Assembly (NCBI GenBank): GCA_015501605.1
Contig: JADNRZ010000001.1
Coordinates: forward strand, 2,108,001 to 2,172,000
DNA: 64,000 nucleotides
Reading direction: 5' to 3'
From: Panaeolus papilionaceus
Taxonomy: Eukaryota; Basidiomycota; Agaricomycetes; Agaricales
A program made the translations under genes and the position numbers. Under the pieces are notes generated by a model. That model had not been told where the DNA came from and searched no databases. It saw nothing but the letters and a program-made list of their open reading frames with translations. Below are positions 47,186 to 57,411 of the stretch, piece by piece. Within the stretch, counting starts at the first letter, position 1. Every line of letters starts with the position of its first letter.

Positions 47186-48940
47186 TCAGAAAGTAATCTT
47201 CTTTCCTTGAAATTCGGAAATACCACCGCTCTTGAAGCCACCGCGGGGTGCACCTCGGCCACGACCGCCACCACGTCCACCACGGTCAAAACCGCGTCCA
47301 CCTCCACGACCGCCACGGTCACCAAAGCCTCCGCGTCCTCCACGTCCTCCACCGCGACCACCTCTGTCGCCAAAGCCACCACGACCTCCACCGGATGCAT
47401 CTCGAGGCTGAGAGTAATCCAGGCGTATTGAACGGCCCTCGATCTCCTGACCGTTGCAGGCCTCGAATGCCTTTTTCGCGCTATCGACATCCTCGAACTC
47501 TACGTACCCGAAACCCTTAGGGCGCCCGGTGTCACGATCCGTAGGAAGGCGAATGTTCTTGACACCGTAATCGTTGAAGAAACTCCAAACAGTATCTTCG
47601 GTGACACCGAAGCTGAGGTTCCCAACGAAGAGGGTGCTGCTTGGGGGGCTAACCTGGTCATTGAATGATTTGGCTCGGTTCTCGCGGGCCTTGTCCTTGT
47701 TGGGAGGCGTGCTGCGATCAATGTTGACAGCTCGGCCATCAATTTCCATTCCTTGAAGCTCAAGTGCTTTTTCGACGGCCTCAGCGGTTTTGAAGCGAAC
47801 ATATCCGAAACCCCTCGACTTGCCAGAGTCACGGTCGGTTTGGACGTGAGCAGACTCGATCTCACCGCATTGCGCAAACTCCTGGGCAAGGCGGTCGTCG
47901 TCGACTGACCAAGAGAGCTTGCCAACAAAGATGGTGGTTGTTGGATCTTCACCTGTGCTAGTCTCGGTCTTGGCCTTCTTCGCTTGGGACTCACCATCGT
48001 CGTCAGCTTTGCGTTTGGTTCCTGTTGAACGATAAGCATCAAGAGGCATGATGCATTTTTTGCAGCCACTAACCAGTAGAAGTAGCTACCGGGGCAGCTT
48101 TAGTAGCAGTCGCATCATCCATCTCTACGTCCGAGTCCTCGCTATCTGAGGAAGATGACGAGGATGATTCGTCCTTTGCGGCTTTTGTGGGTTTGGCAGG
48201 CGTTTCAGAATCGGATTCAGAGTCAGAGTCAGACGAGTCGGTGTTAGCAGCGGCAGCCTTAGCCGTTGACTTCGCGCCGTTGACTGCAGGCTTTTTGGGG
48301 GCCTCGTCCTCCTCTGAAGAAGACGAGTCATCGCTGTCGGACTCCTCCTCTTCAGAGGAGGAGTCCTTTTTGGGTGCGGCGGCAGCTGGCTTAGCAGCTT
48401 TTTTGCCTTTTGTTGGTTTCGCCTCTTCTTCAGAGTCGGAATCAGAGGAGTCATCAGAAGATTCATCCTTTTTAGGGGGAGCAGCCTTCGAGCCTTTCGA
48501 AGCGGTAGTTTTAGCGGCAACAGGTGCCTCGGAGTCGCTGTCACTATCTTCATCACTTGAGGATGTTGATGGCGCCTTGGCAGCGACCTTCTTCACCTGG
48601 GATGCCTTGGGTTTCTCCTCTTCAGATGAGCTCTCGGAACTCTCATCAGAATCGTCCTTCGTAGGTTTTGCCTAATGATGACGGTGAGCTAAAGAAAAAA
48701 TAGACTCAGATCAATAGAGTACATACCTTGCCATTGGCCTTCGAAGGCTTTTCAGAGCCTTTCTTCTAATTCAAGAAGAGATGAGATTGCGGAATAGGTA
48801 GGTAGATGTTAACATACTGCTTTAGCCAAAATTTCCTTCGAGCTAACAGGAAGTTTAGCAACGGGGGCAGCCTTCTTCACCTCCTTGGCCTTGGTAGTAG
48901 CGGCCGACTTCTTGTCGGATTTTTTATCGGATTTGGCCAT
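47186..48940 (-). CDS. Nucleolin-like protein (Nsr1/Gar2 type)
   Basis: Start MAKSDKKSDKKSAATTKAKE. The N-terminal half alternates Lys/Ala-rich blocks with acidic Ser/Asp/Glu runs, typical CK2 substrates. Then TKRKADDDGESQAKKAKTE leads into RRM1 (TTTIFVGKLSWSVDDDRLAQ with SRGFGYVRFKTAEAVEKALE) and RRM2 (SSTLFVGNLSFGVTEDTVWS with PKGFGYVEFEDVDSAKKAF). The C-terminus is an RGG/GGRGG-rich stretch ending GGISEFQGKKITF. This is the Nsr1/Gar2/nucleolin layout: nucleolar, needed for pre-rRNA processing and 40S assembly. Introns near 48680-48725 and 48770-48815, plus one before TKRKAD. Divergent with Rab escort protein. Confidence 0.92.
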
Positions 48941-49127
48941 TGAATTGAAGGGGGGAGGAGGATGAGAGTGGTGAGTATCGGCAATCCCAAAAAAAATTGA
49001 TGAGCATTCATTGACTTAGGGCCGGTCAAGGGCATAGGTCACCTGACTGTGTAACTCCCAACCCATATGCAGCTGTTGAGGGGTTGCATTATCGGCGGCA
49101 TCACCACATTGCTTATCATCATCTCGT
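48941..49127. promoter_or_regulatory. Bidirectional promoter region, nucleolin and Rab escort protein
   Basis: 187 bp between opposite start codons, so both promoters must be packed here or overlap the first exons. No defined motif. Confidence 0.4.
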
Positions 49128-50894
49128 ATGGAAGAAAATCAATTCGATGTTGTCGTCATTGGAACTGGGCTACTAGAAAGCATAACCGCAAGGTACGTAT
49201 ATCAACGTAAGTAAAAAGCAAATGACATTCCGAGCCATTTTCATGCAGCGCCATCTCGAAAGCTGGCTACAAGGTCGCGCATCTTGATCCAAATCCTTAC
49301 TATGGGGCAGAGGAGGCCACTTTCTCCCTGGAAGAGCTAGCCGAATGGATTGACAAACAAAGGTCATCTACAGCAAAAAACAATCGTTATAGACATGCAA
49401 CGCGTTCAGAGAATATCCCTCCTCAATCACGACAGTACGCAGTCTGCTTGCAACCCTCCATTATACCTTCTATTGGACCCATGATCTCATCTTTAGTGGC
49501 GTCAGGAGTCGCAAAATATAGTGGCTTTCGTCTCCTAGATTGTCTCACTGTGTACGACAAATCAGGGGCATTAAAGAGCGTCCCGGGCAGTAAAGAAGAC
49601 ATCTTCAGAAGCAAGGAGATCAGTCTCCTCGACAAGCGCCGTTTAATGCGCTTCTTAACTTTTGCAAGTAGCGACTTTGAGGGCAAACAAGAACTGGAGG
49701 GAAAACAGGATCTCCCATTCCCGCAGTTTCTTACCACTGTCTTTTCTTTGAAGGAAGAAACCTCCAATGTTATCGCTTATTCATTAGCGTTCTGCTTAAC
49801 TCCAGAAGGTAGGAACGTCACCAACAATCCTTATTCGTGCCTCACCCTTTGTACTTCCAATAGACGGCACTCTTCCTGCTCTTATTCGATTGCGGCATTA
49901 TTTAAGGTCCAGTGGACGCTATGGGCCGTCGCCATTTCTCATCGGTCATTACGGAGGTACTGGAGACATCGCTCAAGGGTTCTGCCGTGCTTCAGCGGTC
50001 AGCGGTGGTGTATATATCCTCGGACGAGAAATCACTGGCATAGCGTGTCTTTCTTCCGTCCCTAATAACTTTAACTACGCCCTCACACTATCTGACTTTC
50101 CCGATACCATTTATTCCCGGCTGATCATCGCACCCGCTGCATTCCCTATCACTCAAGCAGAAATCAGTCCTAAGCGCCTTTCGAGGTCGAATAAAGCTAG
50201 CCCTTGTGTACCTTGCATGGCCAGGAGTATTCTGATAATCGACCGACCACTTGCATCTCCAGGACAAGAAACTACTTCAGACCCCATCGAATTGACTGGA
50301 GAAGCGGTTTCCAGCCAGTCAACTCCCCAGCCTATTGACACTGGCATCCTCATCTTCCCACCTGATTCCGTACAGGGTGGGTCCTTAAAGCATCCGGCGA
50401 TAGTTCTGGTCACTGGGGAAGGTAGTCTATCTACTCCCAAAGGGAAATGTGAGCCTCGTGAGCCTCATATATTTTCCTTTGCTCGTCTAATATACTTGGC
50501 AATAGGGATCGTGTACATCGGCTGTCCTGTTACTGAAGATTTGGGCGACACAACAACCGCCGAAGATATACTGAAACCTTACAAGGACACGCTTTTGTCT
50601 CTTTCAACAGATCCATCAGCTGGTCCAATAAACCCTCTTTTTGAGGCCTCATATTTGGATTACCCAGTGAAAGGAGCGCCCGACACTGGCAAGGAGTCCA
50701 CATACATCATTACCCCAACACCTGCCATTTCATCACTCGCTGATTTTTGCGATGATATGACCGATGATGCTGAAGCGACCTTTAGAGAAGTTATACAGGC
50801 TCTGCAGACCTTGGTCCCCCGTGGGGAGGATAATGACGAGGATATACCATTCTGGCCTCCATTACCCACCGAGGAGCAAGATGACGAGTGGTAA
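49128..50894 (+). CDS. MRS6: Rab escort protein (Mrs6/CHM), GDI superfamily
   Basis: Start MEENQFDVVVIGTGLLESI. The dinucleotide-fold signature continues across intron 1 as AISKAGYKVAHLDPNPYYG. Further blocks: EELAEWIDKQ, YAVCLQPSIIPSIGPMISSL, GVAKYSGFRLLDCLTVYDKS, LKSVPGSKEDIFRSKEISLL, DKRRLMRFLTFASSDF, a run SGRYGPSPFLIGHYGGTGDI with AQGFCRASAVSGGVYILGRE, and a C-terminal part with WIVYIGCPVTEDLGD and the acidic end EEQDDEW. The ...PYYG and ...GGTGDIAQGFCR.....G..Y.LGR blocks define GDI/REP; the insertions and length favour REP. It presents Rab GTPases to geranylgeranyl transferase II. Four or five exons. Confidence 0.88.
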
Positions 50895-51053
50895 TTGCCG
50901 CTGTCACTTCAGGTTCTTTGGTAAGTGTTCGTCCTTCATGACATTACGTTTCAACATTAATTATGATCATAGTATACAAAGGTATGTTACAGGTGTCGTA
51001 TGTGGTATGTCGGAGACTTTAAGGTAGGTGTTGATATAGTACATCAGTTGTAT

Positions 51054-51515
51054 TTAAAGACGGTGATGCTTCCTCAAGGTGCCACGACTTGTACGGGGCG
51101 TACTTCTGATTCCCAGAGTGCGTTTTACTTTAGTCATAAATGGTACATGAGTCTCTTGAGGTCGTCCCTGTAGGTTACCAACGGATACAGTTGAGCTGCA
51201 CTGTTATGTACATATCAACGGCCCAATCAACTTACCATGAAACGAAGCTCCTTCTTGGCCCTTTTGCGACCATTGCGTGTCGTGTTGGGGTTCGAGAGTG
51301 CAGATTCTATATTTGATGGATTGTCAAGAACCGAGCATCATCATCAATTTTCTGGGCTTACTGTAACCCCCTGCTACTCGATTCTTGTTTTTTCTGTGGA
51401 AAAAGCCCCCACCAGTGCCTCGAGTGGTGGAGGACAGACCAGACGAACCGAAGAAACCTCTACGTCTGGTGCTGGATGTGGTAGCTGCAGTTGAGCGAGA
51501 TGAAAATAGTGGCAT
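51054..51515 (-). CDS. Short basic conserved protein, unknown function
   Basis: About 112 residues from three exons. Exon 1: MPLFSSRSTAATTSSTRRRG, GTGGGFFHRKNKNRVAGGY; exon 2: KSALSNPNTTRNGRKRAKKE, LRFM; exon 3: GRPQETHVPFMTKVKRTLGI, RSTPRTSRGTLRKHHRL. The core VAGGYK.AL.NPNTT..GRK.AK.EL..MGR..E.HVP...K.KR.LGIR.TPR is one I associate with small proteins widespread in agaricomycetes. Strongly basic, no membrane segment or known domain; possibly nucleic-acid binding. It converges with Rab escort protein (159 bp between stops). Confidence 0.72.
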
Positions 51516-52259
51516 GGTGTGAGATATGTTGTAAAGTTCAAGTTAGTGAGATGTTTGATAAAGTAAAGATGACAGTCAAGGCGAGTGGATGGGCGTTTTT
51601 ATAAGTCCAGATCGCTTGCATTTTCTTCTACGTCACACTTCATCATAAGTACCATCTAGAAAAGGCTGAGCCTGATTCTCCAGTGGGACTTGAAGTTGGA
51701 GCTGACAAGGAGCGACTGGAGATGCAGCGCACAGGTTTTCAGCTCCTCCATGACGATACCTTCGGCGCCAAACCAATGCAAACACGTCAATTGACATCAT
51801 GATGATCCCAACCCTCTCCTATGTCACGATGCCGCTGCGTTGAATCAATATCAAAGAACATTCCTAAGCACATTGTTTTCTGAAACGACACAGGAAGGAA
51901 GTGGCTGGAGCAAATGGTCAGCATTCAAGTTCTAGATTTCCCTTGTTGAGTGCGATTTTCCCCCACTTTCAAAGACTTAGGACTCGATTCGTATGTTTTT
52001 ACCAAGGGGTCAACTGCTCAAATATCAACATAGTAGCCGCTGACTACGAACAAGGGACCAAACTTTCTCCAGCTCTATCATCGAGTCCATTGGTCCCTAA
52101 TTTGCGCAGTGCGCAGACTTGTATGCTTTGCACGTGAGATAATCGCAGGTCAACTGTATTCCTACGGTCTATCGTAAATTACCCCACTGTTGTGTTTGTG
52201 GATCCCCAGAAACTCACTGTCCCCATCGAATAACCCTCTATCGAACTTCAGCGAACAAG
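51516..52259. other. Divergent region upstream of short basic protein and DUF3445 gene
   Basis: 744 bp with no gene I can support; a plus-strand frame at 51901-52137 shows no domain. Confidence 0.45.
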
Positions 52260-55200
52260 ATGTTAATTGGGGCTCAGAGCCTGTGGGACATTGTTCCCTT
52301 TGGTATCAGGTCAAGGGCCATCCAAGGCTTGTTAATTGCTGTTCTCACTGCGGTTAGCATAGTTTGGTATCGGTCCCGCAAATCCCAATTGCCACCTAGC
52401 ACCAGCCACATCACCGAGGAACAGACTAAGGAGCATAAAGCTCTGGATGGAGGTAACGTTGCACTCTTGTTCCCAGTCGATCATGATTTCAGAGTATACG
52501 CTGAGCCGCCTATTAGTTCGGACTCCAATCAAATTCTCTTATCCACCAGTAGAGGCATGCACACAACCCATTGCTAACATCAAGCCAATACCTTACCGAC
52601 CCTTTAAATGGGGTCCATATCAGTACGTGCATGACACGAGGACAGCTTTCGAGATACCAATTTCCTATGTGGATTTGCTCCTGTAGTGTAACAATGGGAA
52701 TACGCAATATGCCGTGGAATGAATGGATTGAGGTGAATTTATTTCGTTCAATTCACACTGGTGTTAATGTCCACAACCCCTCCATTGCTCTTACCTCATC
52801 CTAAGCTTGACCGAGGTCACGCTAAATATCATCGCATCAAGAAACATCGTGTTGAAACACGCGGGGATAAGGCAGTTCGTGTCTTGGAGGATGGGATGAA
52901 CCCTGGTGTGCCAGGAGGAGGGGAGGCAGGTAAAGAATGATCGTTTTCTGTCGGTCGTGTCCGTTCTAATGGAGCTTCGCGCGTTTTTTGTCTCCTTCCG
53001 ATGAATTCCTTCACGCATACCCGACATGAATCCTCGCGGTTTTTTCATCCACCTCTATCTAACTGTGATTATTTCACATCTGACAGCCGTCGAACTCGTG
53101 CATGAACTAGCAGAGTATCTCTCCCGCAGATACCCTGATGACTTTTACGTCGTCCGGCATCCGCATCGCTACTCCGAAGATCCCCACAGACTGGTTGCGA
53201 GCCGACAAGCACCATTTGTCGACTGGGGCTGGGACGGGAAGCCCCCTATTCGACAAATTTCAATCACAGCCCTGAACGAAACCTATAACATACCTCTATC
53301 CATTGTGGATGGTGATCGAGCACCTGAACGGGCTCTGGAAATTGCTGGTTATTTGTAGGCAACACGCCTGACTTTTTTTTTCGTGTTTGCTCATCCGTCT
53401 TGAATAACGTACTCACAGAATTCAGGATGATTTAGCCCTAATGATCGAAGGTAAGTTAGTCTTGTTGGAGTCAAGACCTAGACAGAAATCATCCATCTTT
53501 ACTTATTGTGTCCAAATCCGACTTTGCAGGAGAGGATGGCCGTTACTACTTCCAGGCCGGGTCCATATGCTTACCTGGTGAGTAACGACGATTCCCTAGA
53601 AACCACTCTTCTCGCGACTGAAAGTCGCTGCCCTTGCAGGATTTTGGCGCATGCAAGATAAAATCGGTCTACCCTTAGACGAGATACACATCGCTGGACA
53701 CGTGCCGCAATGTAAGTTTCTCTATCTAGCGTCTCGTTTCATTTGGCCTTTTTTTTTTCTCCTTCCAACGTCCCGATGTGCCCCTTTATTCACGCAACTA
53801 TTTCTGGTGCTGGGCTTTCTTTGGATGACGCGCGGCATTACGGCGATTGGATCCTGCTACAGCCTGCAGTCATGCGAGTACTCTCGGGGGTGTTAATGTT
53901 GTGTTAGGGTTTTTACCCACAACTAGCCGTGGCCTTTTGTAGGCTTTCACGTAGCTTTGACCATCATCACGGTGCACTTAGCCGCTCATGGCCAGCGCTT
54001 ATACCCCAGATTCTAGGCAAGCGCCGGAAGGCCTTATTTGATGCATGTTATCGTCTGCCGATTGTCGCACGTAGGGTTATGATGCCAATGTGCTTCGCGG
54101 TTTTATTTTGGCGACGTGTGCACAGAGGTTTCTAGCTAATTTGTACGCCGGCAATTTTTCAATTTTGCTTTGCCATGGAGATATTGCGGAAACATACCCA
54201 TGCATTTCAAGACATTTCACCTACCACATTCTTCGAAAGAACTGTGAATGTCAATAAAATGGCAGGGCAGTGGCTTACACCCGTTCATACTTACGACGTA
54301 TGAGCCCCACTTCCAGGGCTCCATTATGATGCAATGGGGAGGGGTACAGTCGTGATTGGATCTTGCGACACGGGCATTCGGCGTTCTTGTCCTCAGCATT
54401 CACATGGGTGCTGGGAAGCCTATTGCCCCCGCAAGCCTATTTTGCCCCATTGATGCCCTTTCACCGTGACCAACTCTTTTTTCGCTTCATTCCGGAGTGT
54501 ATTGCATCATTGCGTGTTTAGTCATATCGAGCCCCTTGGTATGGCTTGAACAGGATACTAAACGGCGGCTACTTGTTATTATCACTTCGCCAACGACTGC
54601 GATACAAATGCGAATCCAGCACAGAAAGGAGAAATGGTACAATAGCAGTTTCGTCTTCTATTCTTTTTGTTATGATTTTTCCTTCGTTGCTCCTATTATT
54701 TTTATCTTCGGATTCGGGAGCACATGCAACATGTCTGCTTTGTCAAGCCCGACAATGCAGCCAGAGCCTCGCGGCATGTCAGGAAGCCAAGCGGGATGGT
54801 GACGGAGAGTCGCTATCGGGGAAATAAGAACCCATCAAGTATGATCGGAGTCCTTCTTACCCAGAGCGCTCGTTGTTTCTCAAGGCCTTGGTAGAACGAC
54901 TTTTCATTGTGATTGGCGACGCTGCTCGTTCGTTGGCTGATACTCCATGCGAGGAGGTAGTTTTCAACCTGCAGAGGTCCCTGTGTTATCTTTTGCGGGG
55001 TCCTTTTGCATTAAAATAACCCTGATTATTTTTTATTCGCTGGATGGAAGCCAGATGCATGCCGAATGAGAAATGGGCATAAGAATAGGCTCAAAAGTGA
55101 ATGGAGGCGTGCCCTTTTTACGTGCCCACCTGAGGGTGCTTTTTTTATGCTGCCGTGGTATGATCATTGCCTTGGAGGAGAGTGAACTATCCCAGGATAG

Positions 55201-57097
55201 GGAGGCACGAGAAAGAGAAAGAAGTTGGACGCATGGGACTGCTTACTGGCAGGCGTCGAGCTAAAAACATGATCGATGCACTTGAATTGTCTTGCAGCTT
55301 TCTGGAGGATTCAGATTTGGGTGATGTCGCCTTGCCTGCGTCAGTTGGCAAGGGGGTCTGTAGACGGACATTAAATCAGGAATGCTGAGGAGAGGGTGAT
55401 CGTGTCAGTTTGCGTTCACCGAAGCCTATGCTGTATTGCATGCAGATTCTCACTTCTGATATGGAGGTCTGTAGACCTCTGCCTGTTAAAGGGGAATGAT
55501 GTTCAAGCCATACCGAGATTGGTTCTATTTCTTGCCACTTTTTTTCGCACTTGTTTCCGAGTTGCTTCTTTGACGATACACTCCCTCATTTCTCCTCCCC
55601 TGTTTGCAATCTCAGAGTCTCAAGTTCACCGGGTGTTGGTCAAGTTTCGCGGAGTGCACTTGCCTGCATTCATTGAACGCTAGAGATTGCGGAGATTGGG
55701 TGCCTTGACCTCGTCTCGTGATTGAGCAGTTATGCTTTACACGCAGGGTTCCATCTGGGCAACCGCGTTTGAAGTCTAGATGGTGCGCCAATGACAGCTG
55801 TGTGGATGGTAAATTGGATGGATGTCGTTGGCTGACTCGGTTCCTCCTTGCAAAGCTTGCACTCCAGGCCAACAGGTAGTAGGCTGAGAGATGCATGTAC
55901 GCAGGCCTACCGCCAAACTCGTTTATGCTTTCCACTTGAATGTTTTTCATTTCGCTACGTTTGTGGTTCCTGGCTTGAGGTGTTGTCGTCGAGTCTTTCA
56001 AAGTGACGGATACATCCCGTCGGCAGTCAATCGACTCGGAACGATTTTCCGGGACGAGGACTCTACGGTTCTTATCGTTATTTCTCCTTTCTGTTGCCAT
56101 CGCAAAGCAAGTCGCCGGTCCAGTCAAGTCGGAATTCAAGCCCTGCTGTCAATGGTCGAAACCTTGGTGGATATTGTGGGGCAGGAAGGAGGATGACATT
56201 TCATGACGGGAGTGATTTCGTCGTGATGCTGATGACCATGATTCAATTAAGGATTGCGCATCACGGAGTGGGTTTTGCATATAGCGCAGTAACACCGTTC
56301 GGGTCCTGTTTTTCCTTTCCTGTGTTTCATTCTATGCTTCAGATTCTGTTCTGGAATATTAACGTGGGTTGGGCGTTTGACGATGCACTGTTGACCCCTG
56401 GGTGTCAGTGTGCGTGAATTTGGTTGTGCAAGTACGGATTGGCAAAGTATTATGCAGTGCATGGAATAGGGCTTCCCCCAGATGTCGGGCACATTTTTAG
56501 ACGCGCTTCTTTTTTGCACTGATTTGACTCGATTTTCATTTTTTTACATGGATGATCTAACTGACGAATTTTTCACGTTAAATTATAGATCAAGAAAAAT
56601 TGCAAAACAGCATGGATCGATTCTTTCAAAAAATGGGAGTTGATAAACCAGTGATACGGAACAACTACTTTTTTCAAACTGTGGGGAAAGAGATGGCCGG
56701 AGGAGATGACGATCTGGACCCGGAGCAAATTGGATGGGCTAAATATACACTTGGATCTGAGGACGAGTATGAACACGGAGAGGTAGGGAATGGCGGTAAA
56801 ACGTTGAAGAAAGATGAAGAGATGAAAGATCGAGAGGAAGAGCTGACGATCGAGCAGGTGTATTTGCGAACGGAACGGCAAACACTTCGTCGATTAGGGA
56901 GAAGTGGTGGGATAGTGTTTACGATTCGAACATATCTTTGTAGGATCGTTGATATCGCAGGAGAGGACGAAGGTGAGGTGGGAAGAAGACTTGCTAGCGC
57001 ATTGAAAAGCTGGCCAGTGGATGTTGGCAAGTACAAGGGGAAGGACCGTGGAGTGTGGTATGATATGGTCTTGGCGTATTTAGAACGTGAGAAATGA
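52260..57097 (+). CDS. DUF3445 / heme-dependent oxidative N-demethylase-like protein, membrane-anchored, with a 2.9 kb intron
   Basis: About 455 residues. Start MLIGAQSLWDIVPFGIRSRA; one membrane segment (IQGLLIAVLTAVSIVWYR) at residues 20-38. Exons then give VEACTQPIANIKPIPYRPFK, WGPYHVTMGIRNMPWNEWIE, LDRGHAKYHRIKKHRVETRG, AVELVHELAEYLSRRYPDDF, GDRAPERALEIAGY, LIQDDLALMIEGEDGRYYFQ, AGSICLPGFWRMQDKIGLPL, DEIHIAGHVPQ. After an intron at 53712-56588 the protein resumes in phase as YQEKLQNSMDRFFQKMGVDK, PVIRNNYFFQT, LRTERQTLRRLGRSGGIVFT, ending LAYLEREK. These are marks of the HODM_asu-like family (Pfam DUF3445), related to heme-dependent dimethylamine demethylase subunits. Substrate unknown. 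Confidence 0.85.
53712..56588 (+). other. 2,877-nt intron inside the DUF3445 gene
   Basis: Donor gtaagt after GTG CCG CAA T; acceptor aattatag before AT CAA GAA, with a branch-like ctaactgac 35 nt upstream. Codon phase is exact (T + AT = Tyr). It contains only short open frames; the longest, on the minus strand at 55612-56139 (175 codons), has no recognised domain. No terminal repeats found by eye. All other introns of this gene are about 50-150 nt. Confidence 0.75.
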
Positions 57098-57411
57098 GTG
57101 TGGAGTGGTGATTTAAACTCCGATAACACTGATTTTGTGTTTTTTGAAGAAGAGAGGGAGATGCAGACGAGAGAGAGAGCAGTACGTGGATGTAGTTGTA
57201 TTTGCACGGTATAAAATAAAGAGAGAAGGAAAAGGACAGAAATAAAAGAAAGAAAGAAAGAAAAGATTGAAAATGACGCAATTCATGTCTGCCAGGTACA
57301 TTCACAAACAACAACAAATAGCTATTGCTGTTGTAATATAATCAGACCTACGTCAGTCGTCGTCATTTCTTGTTTAGACACCCCCAAAGACACTTTAAAA
57401 ATCGTCAACAA
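57098..57411. other. Spacer between DUF3445 and Atf1-like genes
   Basis: 314 bp, purine-rich on the plus strand (gaaagaaagaaagaaaag near 57248), no gene. Confidence 0.45.

Noticed and set aside
48187..48675. Plus-strand Ser-rich open frame
   Set aside because: Mirror of the acidic/Ser repeats of nucleolin on the minus strand.
52440..52560. Apparent frameshift in the DUF3445 gene
   Set aside because: A normal intron (donor gtaacg after GGA G, acceptor ccaccag) restores the frame with correct phase.
55612..56139. Minus-strand 175-codon frame in the giant intron, considered as a nested gene
   Set aside because: No start context, domain or repeats support it; the composition looks random.
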